Origin: Grammothele lineata
Taxonomy: Eukaryota > Basidiomycota > Agaricomycetes > Polyporales > Polyporaceae
Assembly: GCA_002150815.3 (NCBI GenBank)
Contig: NDFF03000033.1
Span: forward strand, 1 to 64,000
Reading direction: 5' to 3'
DNA length: 64,000 nucleotides
Shown here: piece by piece, positions 1-12,441 of the stretch
Position numbering within the stretch: position 1 is the stretch's first letter
How the letters are laid out: the number at the start of each line of letters is the position of its first letter
The notes under the pieces: model-generated
Database searches by the model: none
Seen by the model: only the letters and a program-made list of their open reading frames with translations
What the model was told of the DNA's origin: nothing
Program-made: the position numbers and the translations under genes

Positions 1-630
1 CGCCCAAGGCACCGACGTTCATCCCGCAGCCCCAGCATGCGTACACCTCCCCGAGACCGAGCGCGATTCCCATCATGTCACCTCCCGCTTCCAGTAGGCT
101 TCCCTACAGTGCTCATTTCACGAGTATGTTGGTGTCTGATTCCCCCGTGCGCTCTCCCATTTACAGCCGCGGCGGCTTCTAGGTCTCGCTCAGTCACACC
201 CCGCGCCGCTTCCCCGACTCCGGCTGTGAGCGGCCCACTTGCCCTCCAGTCCCCTGCCACGCCATCGCCCTCTCTCTCTTCATTCATGTCGCCCACCATC
301 GCTGCCAAGTTATCCTTCCAGACTTTGACGAACTTCATTCCCGTGCCATCCCTGCTGTGGTCTCCCCGCTCATGTAGCGGAGCGTTCAATTCCAGCAGCC
401 CAACCACGCCTAGTACGAGCTCGCCTAGCCATGCTCGTATCGACTCAGCATTCGTAAATGCCCCGGTTGCGTCCCTTCCGGAGGCCCCCAAAGAACGTGG
501 TTATGTCCCTAAAGAAAGGCAGCTCGAAAAACTCAGGCTGCGTATGGAGGCCGAACGGATGAAGGGTGGCGCTGTTGTAGGTCTTGGCGTCGAAGTCGAG
601 AACACGCGTGCCGCGGTGTTGGATCTATAA
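1..630 (+). CDS. 3' end of an unknown Ser/Pro-rich protein (5' truncated by window)
   Basis: Two exons are visible: 3-123 (open from the window edge) and 167-630, joined across a 43-nt intron (124-166) with a GTATGT donor and a TTACAG acceptor. Splicing moves the reading from frame 3 into the frame that ends at the TAA at 628-630. The product is rich in Ser, Pro, Thr and Ala. It ends in a short charged, probably helical stretch around KERGYVPKERQLEKLRLRME, followed by a Gly/Val-rich tail. I recognise no domain and no catalytic motif. The N-terminus lies outside the window. The strand and the last exon are fairly safe because the frame stays open for over 450 nt and the intron signals are good; the function is unknown. 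Confidence 0.55.
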   Translation, partial: RPRHRRSSRSPSMRTPPRDRARFPSCHLPLPVGFPTVLISRVCWCLIPPCALPFTAAAASRSRSVTPRAASPTPAVSGPLALQSPATPSPSLSSFMSPTIAAKLSFQTLTNFIPVPSLLWSPRSCSGAFNSSSPTTPSTSSPSHARIDSAFVNAPVASLPEAPKERGYVPKERQLEKLRLRMEAERMKGGAVVGLGVEVENTRAAVLDL

Positions 631-2087
631 ATTATTGGGTATGTCCTTTCACATCGCAGGGCCGTCGTGTCAGAAAACAGCTAATTAGTGGTTCAGCGCT
701 TCGTTCAACCTTCGCCACATATGCCCACCCCATCCAATCCCGGACTCTGCGCTGTTCGCTGTGCTACATATCTCCATGTCCATACGACATCCCTTTCTTC
801 CGTGGACAGAACACTTCATATCACTCCCCCATTCCCCCTATCCATCGCACGGACTCCTTTGTATCCCCCATCCCCTCGAGCCGCCCGTCCCCCTCATCCT
901 GTGCTTTTACCCATGTCTACGTTCAGTTCAGCTTCCCTGTCCCATACGTACGATCCGTAGAGCCTGCGGCTCTTTCCTGGCTCCCGCCGCGCGCTGTCCC
1001 GCGCCCCGTCTCCCCGACACGGCCTCGATCGGCCTGGCTGTCTGTGGCACGCGCACGCGGGGACCGCGCCGGCGACGCCCTGTATCATTACCCTCTTTAT
1101 TGCGTCCGCATTTCCCGCCCTTCTCCCATCCGGTTGGTTTGCCTCTCCGTACAGCTCTATGGTGCCCGTCGACGAAGTAGCCATACGCGTATATACTTAT
1201 GACGACGTACGATGCAGATACAACCGCCCTTATCCCGCGATTCTCCCCCTCGCCTCTCGCTCGGCACTTGCCCTCATCTCAGGACATCCGAGAAAGCGCA
1301 CCGACGCTCGAGCTCTCGAGAGGGGCGCTGCGTAGTTGTGTCTACGCACGCACATACGCCGCCTTCCCTGTGCTGCACGCGGGGGGTATACGCGCGTGGC
1401 TCGATTATGCTTCCCCTCTCCTGTCCCATAACCTCGGTATGCCCCATTCCCTCCTGCTTCTTCCCCCTTTACAGCACAGTTAGCTTAAGCGTTTTGAGTC
1501 CTCTTTGAGGGTTACGTGCCTGAGTGAGGGAGTGAGTTCGTCCAATACCGGTGACCGAGCAAGTAAAAGGCAAGATTGTGCCCCTCTTCAGGGCCACAGT
1601 ACTAGTGCTGCTTTTGTGCAATCCAAGCCTCAAATGAGCGTTCAGTACCGTCTTCACATAATTGTTCTGTGTTCGCCATAATCGTTTCATGTGTACGACT
1701 TCATAGGGAGTAGTGCTCATTACGCGTCAAGGAGACGCACAGGACAGCCCTTGCAACTTCGACGGGGGTCACTTCCGAGCTCGCTCGCACAGACAAGTCA
1801 TCAGGTAAACTACCTACTCAGTCAATTCCAGATATAATACAGTCACATGGTATGTACAGGCACAAGGCAAGACTAGTGGCGAGCGAAATCTGAGCAAGCA
1901 GCAGCCAATCGCAAAGGAAATCTATGTTGGGAGAGCGAGCGAGTGAGCAAAGCAGATGATGAAACCCAAACATATCGGTATGGTAGATCGTCCCCTCCTC
2001 GTATACGTGCACGTACGCCAGCATCCCAGGGCTAACGCGCCCGTCCACATAAGGCGCACACGACCATAAATCAGCCGAGGGGCACGC
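631..2087. other. convergent intergenic region with a pyrimidine-rich + strand
   Basis: About 1.46 kb between two genes that point towards each other. From about 690 to 1480 the + strand is markedly rich in C and T, with runs such as CTCCCCCATTCCCCC. Open frames here are short, overlap one another and show no family resemblance. The part from about 1500 to 2087 is of mixed composition and probably holds the 3' UTR of the minus-strand CBM48 gene. I see no RNA gene or repeat. Confidence 0.5.
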
Positions 2088-3580
2088 CTAGGTGGACGCC
2101 TGCTCCTCGGTTTTCGGATGCGAGAAGACGTCCTTGAGCTTCCCAAAGAGGCTCGTGCGCCGCTTCTCGCGCTGCGTGCCGCTCTTGAAGCGGCCCGAGA
2201 GCGTGTCCTTGCCGTTCGGGGACGCCCCGTTCCCGTTCCCGTTCGCAGCAGGGGTGGCGGCGGCGGCGGCGGGCGCGGGCTTCTCGCCGAGCTCGCCCGC
2301 GCCCGCGACGGCGCTGGCGACGGCGGTCGTGCCCGACTCGAGCGAGGAGCGCGCGCGGGAGTGACGCGAGGAGAAGGACGGGAAGCGCATCTTCTTGGGT
2401 GAGGACGGCTTGCTGCCGACGGTTGCGTACTTGGCATCGACGCCGTTCGTCGCGGCGGGCTTCTGTGTGCCGTTTGTGGCAGGGGAGGGGCTCGCAGGGG
2501 AGGGGGCGGGCTTGTCCTCGGCCGGTGCAGCGCCGTTCGTCGCAGGCTTCTCATCCGGCGCGGGCGCAGACTCTGCAGTTGCAGGGACGTAGGTCGACGC
2601 CTCCTCCGGCTCTGCAGACGCAGGGACGTGGGTCGAAGGCTCCTCTACGGCAGGTGCAGCGGTCGCGGCACCCTCAACGACCGTGGTCTCGAGCGGCTTG
2701 CTCTCAGAGACGTCAGCAACAGGCACAGACTCTGAGTCGACGGGAGGCTCGACGGCGAGAGGGAGTATAGGCACAGGCACCTCCGGTGCAGTGGGCACCG
2801 GCTCGGAAGGAAGGACCGCAACCGTTACCTCCTCCTTCGCTGCTTCGGGCACGGAAGGCGTTGGAGCGGGCTCCACGAGTGTCTCTTCGGGGACTGGGAC
2901 AGGAGCGGGAGTCTTAATGAATTGACAAGTCAGGGAACGTTCTTGGACTTCACAGAAGGCCGAGCACGCACCTCGGCAATCGGTGTTTCCGCTGGAGTGA
3001 CTGCAGTACCCGGTGCAATTGCCTCAACCATGCTCACCGCGGCCTGTTTTGCGGTCTCCACAAAGCCATTCAGCATACTGGTGGTGGGAGCGGCAGCTTT
3101 TGTAACCTCAGGCTCGGGCTCGGGCCTCTTTTCGAACACAGGGGATGGGGCGAACACAGGCGAAGAGGGAGGAGAGGGGCGTGCAGGAATGCGGAGGACG
3201 TTGTTGAGATTGCCCATGGGGTCGAGCTCAGTGGGCTGGTCGTCGGTGGTGGTCCACCTTCCGTCGACGATGTACTTGTACGATACGTGATCGCCCCAAG
3301 GGACTTGGAAGGTGCCCTTGAAGACGCCAGAGGGAGACCTGGAGAGGTAGTGCGAACAAGACCACTACGTCGATACCCAAACGCCTCAGAAAGAGGTTAG
3401 ACAGACGGAAGCGGAGACGTACGCCATCAAAAGAGCCGGTGACGATGACGGTGGAGGCGTCGGAGCGCGGCCTGTAAGGGTGCAGGCGGTTAACGGCTTT
3501 GGCAGAGGCGATGGAAGATCGACGGTGGGTGGGGATTAGGACGCTCACCAGCGGAAGGTTGCTTCGTACATGGGGGACAT
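2088..3580 (-). CDS. CBM48 (AMPK-type glycogen-binding) domain protein, MDG1/CRP1-like
   Basis: Four exons on the minus strand: 3580-3549, 3471-3423, 3364-2972 and 2912-2088, giving 432 codons without a phase error. Residues 1 to about 80 form a CBM48 / AMPK beta-type carbohydrate-binding domain: YEATFRW, then VIVTGSFDGW, then GTFQVPWGDHVSYKYIVDGRW, then a TTDDQPTELDP turn and NNVL. The rest is a long Pro/Ala/Glu-rich linker with low complexity. The C-terminus carries a basic motif RRTSLFGKLKDVF, which resembles the end of yeast Mdg1/Crp1 proteins. Family members bind glycogen or act in signalling; no enzyme activity is expected. Start chosen at the first ATG of the exon that supplies the domain's first strand. 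It shares a 534-bp divergent spacer with the methyltransferase gene. Confidence 0.85.
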
Positions 3581-4114
3581 TATGGATCGTGCGGGTCGTA
3601 AACGAAAGACGAGAACTAGAGGAGGAAGGTAACGCTGCTGGTACGACGGGCTGTAAGGTTTGCAAAGTCAGCCAATGGGCTCGCGCGGGCGCCAGAGGGA
3701 GCAAACGGACCGCGGACGCTGCGCGCGACGACGAGGAAGAGGCGGAGAGAGGGAGAAAGGGCGGGCTGGGGACGCGCGACTGATAAAGCGGGCGCGTGAG
3801 AGAGGCGAAGAGAGGGAGACGAGGCGAGAGGACAGGCGAGGGTTGGGTCAGGGATGCGCCCGGCCTGCGCCCGGGCGACTCAATGGACGCGTGCGTCGGC
3901 CGCGGCGGCATTGCGCGCAGACGCCCGTCGCAGCCCCTCCCTCGCGGGCGCTTGCCCCCTCGTGGCACGGATCGAGACTCGCGGTCCGCGTTCGACAGCG
4001 TTCGACAGCGCCGCTCACAGTCCCTCGTCCCCCCGACGTCGTCTGCTTAGCGTGCCTCGCGGCATCCACGCCCTCCTCGTCCTCTTCCGCGCCGATCTCC
4101 CGTGCTCGTGCTCC
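3581..4114. promoter_or_regulatory. divergent promoter region between CBM48 gene and EFM6-like gene
   Basis: The two start codons (3580 minus, 4115 plus) face away from each other across 534 bp. The spacer is GC-rich, with purine-rich blocks around 3720-3850. One CCAAT motif lies at about 3672 (GCCAATGG). The frame of the + gene is open upstream of 4115 without a good start context, so the true 5' end of that gene is not fixed. No TATA box is obvious. Confidence 0.45.
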
Positions 4115-5279
<1,165 letters not shown>

Positions 5280-5758
5280 AAACATGATATTTTTCGTTCG
5301 TGATCGGCGCCCAACCTGCGTGCACAGAAGCCGTTCGAGCCGTACCTTCTTCTCGTCTTCTCGAGAGATCGTCGTCTCCCTTAAATGATGTCTTCACGAC
5401 ACATCCATCGACGGCTTAGTAAGTTTATACGCTGTGGGCTCGTCCACGTGTTTGCTTCTAACTAGTAGCTTTTCATAGCGTCTAGATTCTCATGCCGCAT
5501 TGAATAGACTGTCCCTGATAGCAGGCAACGTGAAGTCGCCTCGGAGCCAATTCCGCCACTGTTTTAGCGGAAGCCTCAGAAGCAACATACAAACCTTCTG
5601 CACTGTTCATGTGACTGTCAGACGTACTTGAGCGGGGTGCCGTATTTGTCCCACGTTCTGTTTTCAGACTGGGACATGGCATTTATATCACCGTCTCAGC
5701 TCACACTTACGCTCCCTCTCCCGCCGTCTCCGTTGTCTACGCTTGAGACAGAGCAACT
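5280..5758. other. intergenic region and promoter of first LEU1 copy
   Basis: 479 bp between the methyltransferase stop and the first LEU1 start. No open frame of interest. It contains a 13-bp sequence also present upstream of the second LEU1 copy (listed separately). The last 60 bp before the ATG are pyrimidine-rich, typical of fungal 5' leaders. Confidence 0.5.
5607..5619 (+). promoter_or_regulatory. 13-bp element shared with the second LEU1 promoter
   Basis: TCATGTGACTGTC, 140 bp before the ATG of the first LEU1 copy. The same 13 bases occur at 8759-8771, 171 bp before the ATG of the second copy. It includes a CATGTG E-box-like core. It may be a retained regulatory site from the duplication; this is an inference from identity and position only. 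Confidence 0.4.
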
Positions 5759-8433
5759 ATGCCTGCGCCGGTCTCCCAACCAAGAACTCTCTACGACAAG
5801 ATATGGGATGATCATGTAATGTGTGTATTCTCAACATACCCCTTGAACATTTCATCGAGGTTGCTCGGGCTCGAATGTATAGAGATGTGAACGAGAATGG
5901 CGTCGCGCTCATCTATATCGATCGGTACGTTGAGCGAATTCAGCTCCTACACGAATCTGATGGTCCAAAGGCACCTGGTGCACGAAGTCTCAAGCCCCCA
6001 AGGATTTGAAAGCTTGTAAGTTCCCTGAGATTCTCATCCAAACCGTGAGCGTTCATGGCGGCTCGACTCTAGGCGTAATGCGGGTCGACCTGTTCGTCGT
6101 CCTGACTGTACGTTGGCCACAGCAGATCACAACATCCCGTGGGTAGCTGGTCTTTGCCCACTTCGTCCTACATATCTGACTGGGACCGGCTTATTTACGG
6201 CCCGTTCCCAGGACTTCTTCGCGAAAGAACTTTACTACCATGAAGGACTTCGTCGCTCAACCAGACTCGCGTGCGCAATGCACGATGTTGGAAGAGAATG
6301 TGAAGGCGTTCGGCATCACCTATTTCGGTATGACCGATCGTCGTCAAGGCATAGTTCATATTATTGGGCCGGAGGAGGGATTTACGGTATGGCGCCTTCC
6401 CGAAGAAACGTATTGTTTAGGCTGATTTCACTCCAGCTTCCTGGTATCACGTGTGTATGTGGCGACTCTCACACTTCCAGTGCGTTATTTTGAGGTCTAA
6501 CTTTGCGTATCTGTCGTGACGAGCACATACGTAGCGCACGGTGCTTTCGGTTGTCTCGCGTTCGGCATTGGCTCTTCCGAGGTGGAACACGTCCTAGCGA
6601 CGCAAACCCTCATGCAGAAGAAGGCAAAGAACATGCGTATCACCGTGGAAGGTACCCTTGGCGAAAGCGTCACCTCCAAGGACGTCATCCTACACATCAT
6701 CGGAACCATCGGGACGGCGGGCGGCACGGGTTGTGTCATTGAATACGCCGGGTCTGTCGTTCGCGGGTTTAGCATGGAGGCGCGGATGAGCATGTGCAAT
6801 ATGTCTATCGAAGCGGGCGCCCGCGCAGGCATGATCGCCCCCGACGACGTCACGTTCGACTATCTCCGCAACCGTCCGCTCGCGCCGAAGGGCGAGCTCT
6901 GGAATCGCGCGGAGGCCTACTGGAGGACGCTCAAGACGGACGAGGGGGCCAAGTTCGACATCGAGGTGAACATCCGCGCTGAGGACATCGCGCCTACGGT
7001 TACGTGGGGCACTTCTCCCCAAGATGTGGTCCCAATTACAGGCAAAGTCCCCGACCCGTCGACGATATCCGATCCCAGCAGGCGCGCAGCGGTGGAACGG
7101 GCTTTGGAGTACATGGGCCTCGAGCCGAACACCCCCATGGAGGAGATCAAGGTCGACAAAGTCTTCATCGGGTCCTGTACCAACTCTCGCATTGAAGACC
7201 TCCGTTCCGCCGCCCGGGTTGTCCTCGCGGCGGGCCCGGGAGCACGTGTTCCAGAAGGACTCTACGCTATGGTTGTTCCCGGATCGGGTCTAATCAAGCA
7301 ACAGGCAGAGGCGGAAGGCATTGATGCCGTATTCAAGCGGGCTGGCTTCGACTGGCGGGAGGCGGGATGCTCCATGTGTATTGGGATTAACGGTGAACAG
7401 CTCTACCCCGGGGAACGCTGCGCTAGCACCAGCAACCGCAACTTCGAAGGCCGACAAGGCCCAGGCGGGCGCACTCATCTCCTCAGTCCTGGCATGGCCG
7501 CCGCTACAGCCCTCACCGGGAGGCTTACGGACGTCCGTAAGTTCCTTGGTGCCGACGCCGAAGACAGGATCGCGTCCGGTCCGAAGCTCAAGCTCACGTT
7601 AGCGAGCGAGTTCCTGACGGAAGCCCTCCCCCCGCCGGAGCCCACCGAAGCGCTCTCAGCCTCCTCCAAGCCCACCGCGCTACCCCCGGTCGAGTCCGCG
7701 TCCAAGGTGGACAAGTTCACCGTGCTGAAGGGCGTCGCCGCGGCGATTCATTTTGAGAATCTCAACACGGACGTCATCCTCCCTGCGCGATACCTCAGGC
7801 TGCTCACGCGCACGGGCCTCAAGGACGGGCTCTTCGCGGACATCCGGCGGGACTCGGCGGGCACTCCGACGGATTTCGTGCTCAACCGCGAGCCGTGGAC
7901 ACGGGCGCGAGTCCTTGTCTGCGATAAGCCGAACTTCGGGTGCGGGAGCTCACGCGAGCACGCCCCGTGGGCTATGTGCGTCTTTTAACTTGCATACCGA
8001 TGAGTGTTTAGGCTGATTGCATGTCTACAGGAAGGACTTCGGGATCATGTGTGTGATCGCCCCAAGCTTCGCCGATATCCTCAAGAACAACATGTTTCAA
8101 AACGGCATGCTGCCCATCACTCTAACAGAGGAGCAATGTCACGAGCTCGCCGAAGAGGCCGAGCAAGGTCTCGAACTTGAAGTCGATCTGGAGAAGCAGG
8201 AGGTACGCCGCGCGAGCGGGAAGCCCGCGTTCCAATTCGACGTCGACCCTTTCCGGCGGCACTGCCTGTTGAACGGCCTGGACGACATTGCGTTGACGCT
8301 CCAGAAGGAGGGTCGGATTGGAGAGTTTGAGGCTCAGCGTAGCGAGGCGTGGCCATGGTTGGACGGGTTCGGGTACAAAGGACGAATTCCTGCTGGCGCA
8401 CCCAAGCAGCCCTCGAGCAAGATGGACTGGTGA
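5759..8433 (+). CDS. LEU1: 3-isopropylmalate dehydratase, tandem copy 1 (diverged)
   Basis: Eight exons: 5759-5820, 5883-5924, 5971-6015, 6073-6138, 6212-6386, 6437-6479, 6535-7975 and 8031-8433, coding 758 residues. It is a fused LeuC-LeuD isomerase converting 2- to 3-isopropylmalate in leucine synthesis. The start [20 protein letters not shown], the DHNIP and CGDSHTSTHGAFG motifs and the three cysteines of the 4Fe-4S site ([16 protein letters not shown]) are present. The LeuD part carries [13 protein letters not shown]. Frame and all splice sites are intact, so it is not a simple pseudogene. It differs from copy 2 at positions that are nearly invariant in the family: [11 protein letters not shown] instead of [16 protein letters not shown] instead of CLGMN, ATADHN instead of ATVDHN. 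It probably remains an enzyme of this fold but may have altered activity or use. Confidence 0.93.
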
Positions 8434-8941
8434 GATGGTACAGTGATCATACTATGGCGGACGGCTATTAGCGAGTTGCGAAGGTGGTTAGTTTTCACTT
8501 GGTAAGGAGACATTACGCTTCGTGTACTAGTAGCTCTATAGCGTATGTTAAGAAACCCTGCGTTCGATGCCAACTGCGTTCTGAACAAGACTTGGAAATC
8601 TGTTCTCTTAATTTCGACGACGTTATTAGTCCTCGGAGTCTAGGCTCTTCAGAGCGAGTCATGATTGTGATACTGCCGAGTGGCCGCTCAATGTGTCACC
8701 ACTCCCAATCCCCGCAAGTCAAATGGGCCGCATATGACTGGCCAGAGGCGAGGACCGATCATGTGACTGTCGGCCATATTCGGCCGGTGACGAAGAGTTA
8801 CCCCGCATATCGAGTCAGAAATCGACTGCTTTTCGTAGACGGCCGGCCTATTCAAAGTCTCTTCCTGTCTCATCTCGTCTCACCGTCTGCCTCTCTACAT
8901 CTCACACGCACCCAGGGATACCCGCTCTATCTACGCCAAAC
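8434..8941. other. spacer between the LEU1 copies, promoter of copy 2
   Basis: 508 bp. The region 8670-8860 is rich in GGCC/CCGG words, including GGCCGGCC at about 8842 and CGGCCATATTCGGCCGG at about 8772-8788, the latter a partly palindromic stretch that could bind a zinc-cluster regulator. The 13-bp element at 8759-8771 matches the copy 1 promoter. A pyrimidine-rich leader precedes the ATG. No gene seen. Confidence 0.5.
8759..8771 (+). promoter_or_regulatory. 13-bp element shared with the first LEU1 promoter
   Basis: TCATGTGACTGTC, identical to 5607-5619, followed directly by the palindromic CGGCCATATTCGGCCGG stretch that copy 1 lacks. Position 171 bp before the ATG of copy 2. Confidence 0.4.
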
Positions 8942-11708
8942 ATGCCCGCGCCTGTTTCAGGACCAAGGACGCTCTACGACAAGGTCTGGGACGATCATGT
9001 CATGTTCGTTCATCCTCCCCCATCTGTCCCGTCGTGTGAGTTCGCCTAACGTCCCGCATGGTGCAGAGATGTGGACGAAAACGGCCTCGCGCTCATCTAC
9101 ATCGATCGGTACGTATGGCGGAGGCCCCATCAATTGACAATTCCGGCGGTCCTGACTGGCGCACGCGGCTCGTAGGCACCTGGTACACGAGGTTACGAGT
9201 CCTCAGGCGTTTGAGGGGCTGTAAGTAACCACAGTCCCGTTCCGCTTCGAGGAGAGCCCATAATTGCGTTTCCACCCTAGGCGTAATGCTAACCGTCCGG
9301 TTCGCCGACCGGACTGTACGCTTGCGACGGTGGATCACAACATTCCGTGAGTACATCAATTCATCATGCCATTCGATTACATCCCCCTATACACGGTCGC
9401 GCCACCACGTTGTATCCGCAATACTACAAATGTCGCCGTCCGAGACGCATAACTGATGCTTGGATGTCAGGACCGCATCGCGCAAAAACTTCACTACTGT
9501 TTCGGACTTCGTCGTGCAACCGGACTCCCGCGCACAATGCACGACCCTGGAAGAGAATGTCAAGGCATTCGGTCTCACGTACTTTGGCATGACGGACCGT
9601 AGGCAGGGTATCGTGCATGTCATTGGCCCCGAAGAAGGTTTCACTGTATGTACTGCGTCAGTCATCGTATGAGGTTGACTCTGACTTCGTTTCAGCTACC
9701 GGGTATCACTTGCGTATGCGGCGACTCTCATACTTCCAGTACGTTGAGTGTCTCAAACTGCCTATTTCATTTACTCAGTCATTCCCTCAGCGCACGGCGC
9801 GTTCGGCTCCCTTGCGTTCGGTATCGGGACGTCCGAGGTCGAGCACGTACTCGCCACCCAGACTCTGCTCCAGAAGAAGGCGAAGAACATGCGCGTCACC
9901 GTGGAAGGCACCCTTGGTGAAGGCGTCACTTCCAAGGACGTTGTCCTCCATATCATCGGAGTCATTGGAACCGCCGGTGGTACGGGATGTGTCATCGAGT
10001 TCGCTGGCTCCGTTGTTCGCAGTTTCAGCATGGAAGCTCGGATGAGCATGTGCAACATGTCTATTGAAGGTGGTGCCCGTGCTGGTATGATCGCCCCCGA
10101 TGAAATCACCTTCAACTACCTTCGCAATCGTCCGCTCGCGCCGAAGGGTGAAGTCTGGGATCGTGCTGAGGCCTACTGGAGGACGCTGAAGACGGATGAG
10201 GGCGCCAAGTTTGACATTGAGGTGAATATCCGTGGAGAAGACATCATCCCGACCGTCACTTGGGGTACGTCGCCGCAGGACGTTGTGCCGATCGCTGGGA
10301 AGGTCCCCGACCCCGCCGCTGCCACCGATGCAGGTAAGCGTGCGGCGATCGAGCGCGCGCTCAAGTACATGGGTCTCGAGCCGAACACGCCTATGGAGGA
10401 AGTGAAGATTGACAAAGTCTTCATCGGATCCTGCACGAACTCTCGTATTGAGGACCTCCGCTCTGCCGCAAAGGTCATCCTCGCGGCCGGTCCAGACGCG
10501 CACATTCCTGAGCGTGTCTACGCCATGGTTGTCCCTGGATCTGGTCTCATCAAGCAGCAAGCAGAGGCGGAAGGTCTGGACGTCGTCTTCAAGCGGGCTG
10601 GTTTCGACTGGCGCGAAGCAGGGTGCTCAATGTGTTTGGGCATGAACGAGGATCAGCTTTCTCCCGGAGAGCGCTGCGCAAGCACAAGTAACCGCAACTT
10701 CGAGGGTCGTCAAGGCCCCGGCGGCAGGACACACCTGCTGAGCCCCGGGATGGCCGCCGCAGCCGCGCTGACGGGTAAATTGACTGATGTTCGCAAGTTC
10801 CTCGGAGCAGACGCTGAGGCGAAGATCTCCGCCGGGCCCAAGCTCAAGCTCGCGAGCGCGACAGAATTCCTCACGGACCCCGTTCTCCCCCCACCTGAGC
10901 CTGTGGAGGTAGAGACGTCCGCGGCGCCTTCTGGTGATAAGCCTCTTCCCGCGACGGAGTCGTCATCGAAGGTCGCGAAGTTCACCATCCTTAAGGGCAT
11001 CGCGGCGCCCGTTCACATCGAGAACATCGATACGGACATGATTACACCCGCGCGCTTCCTCAAGGTGCTGAAGCGTACCGGCCTGAAGAACGCGCTCTTC
11101 GCGAACCTGAGGTGGGGTGCGGACGGCCAGCCGACGGACTTCGTCCTCAACCGAGAGCCGTACACGCATGCGAAGATTATGGTGTGTGACAAGCCTAACT
11201 TTGGCTGCGGCAGCTCTCGTGAGCACGCCCCGTGGGCACTGTGCGTCTCTCCTGCGCTTCCGGTTTGACTGTGTGGCTAACATTCTATTCTTGCTCGCTT
11301 CACAGGAAGGACTTTGGGATTATGTGCGTCATCGGGCCGAGCTTTGCGGATATCTTCAAAAACAACACGTTCCAAAACGGCATGCTGCCCGTCATTCTCC
11401 CCGAGGAGCAATGTCGGGAGCTCGCCGAGGAGGCCGAGCAGGGCCTCGAGCTGGAAGTTGACCTCGAGAAGCAGGAAGTGCGCCGGGCGAGTGGGAAGCC
11501 AGCGTGCCCATTCACGGTGGACCCCTTCCGGCGGCACTGCCTGCTGAACGGCCTCGATGACATTGCGCTGACGCTGCAGCGGGCGGAGAAGATCGAGGAG
11601 TTTGAGGGGCGACGGAGTCAGGTGTGGCCGTGGCTGGATGGGTTCGGGTACAAGGGGAAGAAGATCCCGGTCAGTGCGCCCAAGGCGGCGAACAAGATGG
11701 ACTGGTGA
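8942..11708 (+). CDS. LEU1: 3-isopropylmalate dehydratase, tandem copy 2 (canonical)
   Basis: Eight exons: 8942-9003, 9067-9108, 9176-9220, 9281-9346, 9471-9645, 9696-9738, 9791-11240 and 11306-11708, coding 761 residues. Exons 1-6 and 8 have exactly the same lengths as in copy 1; the introns differ. The LeuC half has [27 protein letters not shown] and GCSMCLGMN (4Fe-4S ligands); the LeuD half has [12 protein letters not shown] and [13 protein letters not shown], all as expected of an active enzyme. It catalyses the isomerisation of 2- to 3-isopropylmalate, the second step of the leucine branch; fungal Leu1 acts mainly in the cytosol, and no targeting peptide is seen. I take it as the main leucine gene because it keeps the family consensus where copy 1 departs from it. 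Confidence 0.96.
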
Positions 11709-12441
11709 GGGGCGTCGCAGAGGGTTGCGTCAGACAGACAATGTGGCACGGGCGATGTGCTGCAGTGGAGAGGGGCAATTAACCATAATTGGGCGGTGTT
11801 CGGACCGTCAGCGCGGGCGGGTCTGTGCTATGGATGTAGTGTAGTCGCTGGGGCGGGTGTTGTAGGATATGCTACGTATGCGACGTTGGTTGTTGTGTGA
11901 CAACGGGTGGTGGAACAAGTGCCGGTCGGGAGCGAAGGGGATGGGGAACAGGAGATGGAGATGGGCGCGCGCAGTTGGCGCAGCGGGAGATAGCGACCCG
12001 GTGCGACGGGCGCCATGTGTGGGTCGGGGCCGGGCGCGGGGTTCGGAGAAGCGAGGCTCAAGCGCTCAGGGATGACGATGACGGAGTGAGAGGTGCACGT
12101 GGCTCTGGCGGACGCTGCCTGTGCCCGAGCATGTCGTCGCGGTGCGATCGCAGAGAGGGGCTCGCTGACGACCGTCGCTTCCATAACTTGCTGATAATCC
12201 TCGCCTCCCGCCCGACTCTGCGCATGCTGCGCCTGCCTCGCCCCCCTCACCATTCCTCCTCTCACCGTCGGTAGCCTGATGACCACCGTCGCCAATCCTC
12301 TCGTCCCGCCCGCGGTCCACGGCGGAGACGGTAGCGCGTTGGCGAGCACCGGTACGTATATGTTCGTCTCTCGCCCCATTCTTGCTCCCGTGCAGACGAA
12401 ACATCCCCCAAGTCCCCCTCTCTCCAGTCCCTCGGCCTACC
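11709..12441. other. intergenic region, 3' UTR of LEU1 copy 2 and promoter of next gene
   Basis: 733 bp, G-rich on the + strand from about 11820 to 12150. Open frames on both strands here are composition effects with no family resemblance. No RNA gene or repeat recognised. Confidence 0.45.

Noticed and set aside
5759..8433. First LEU1 copy as a pseudogene
   Set aside because: All eight exons join in phase, every intron has usable GT-AG signals and no stop interrupts the 758 codons; iron-sulfur cysteines are kept.
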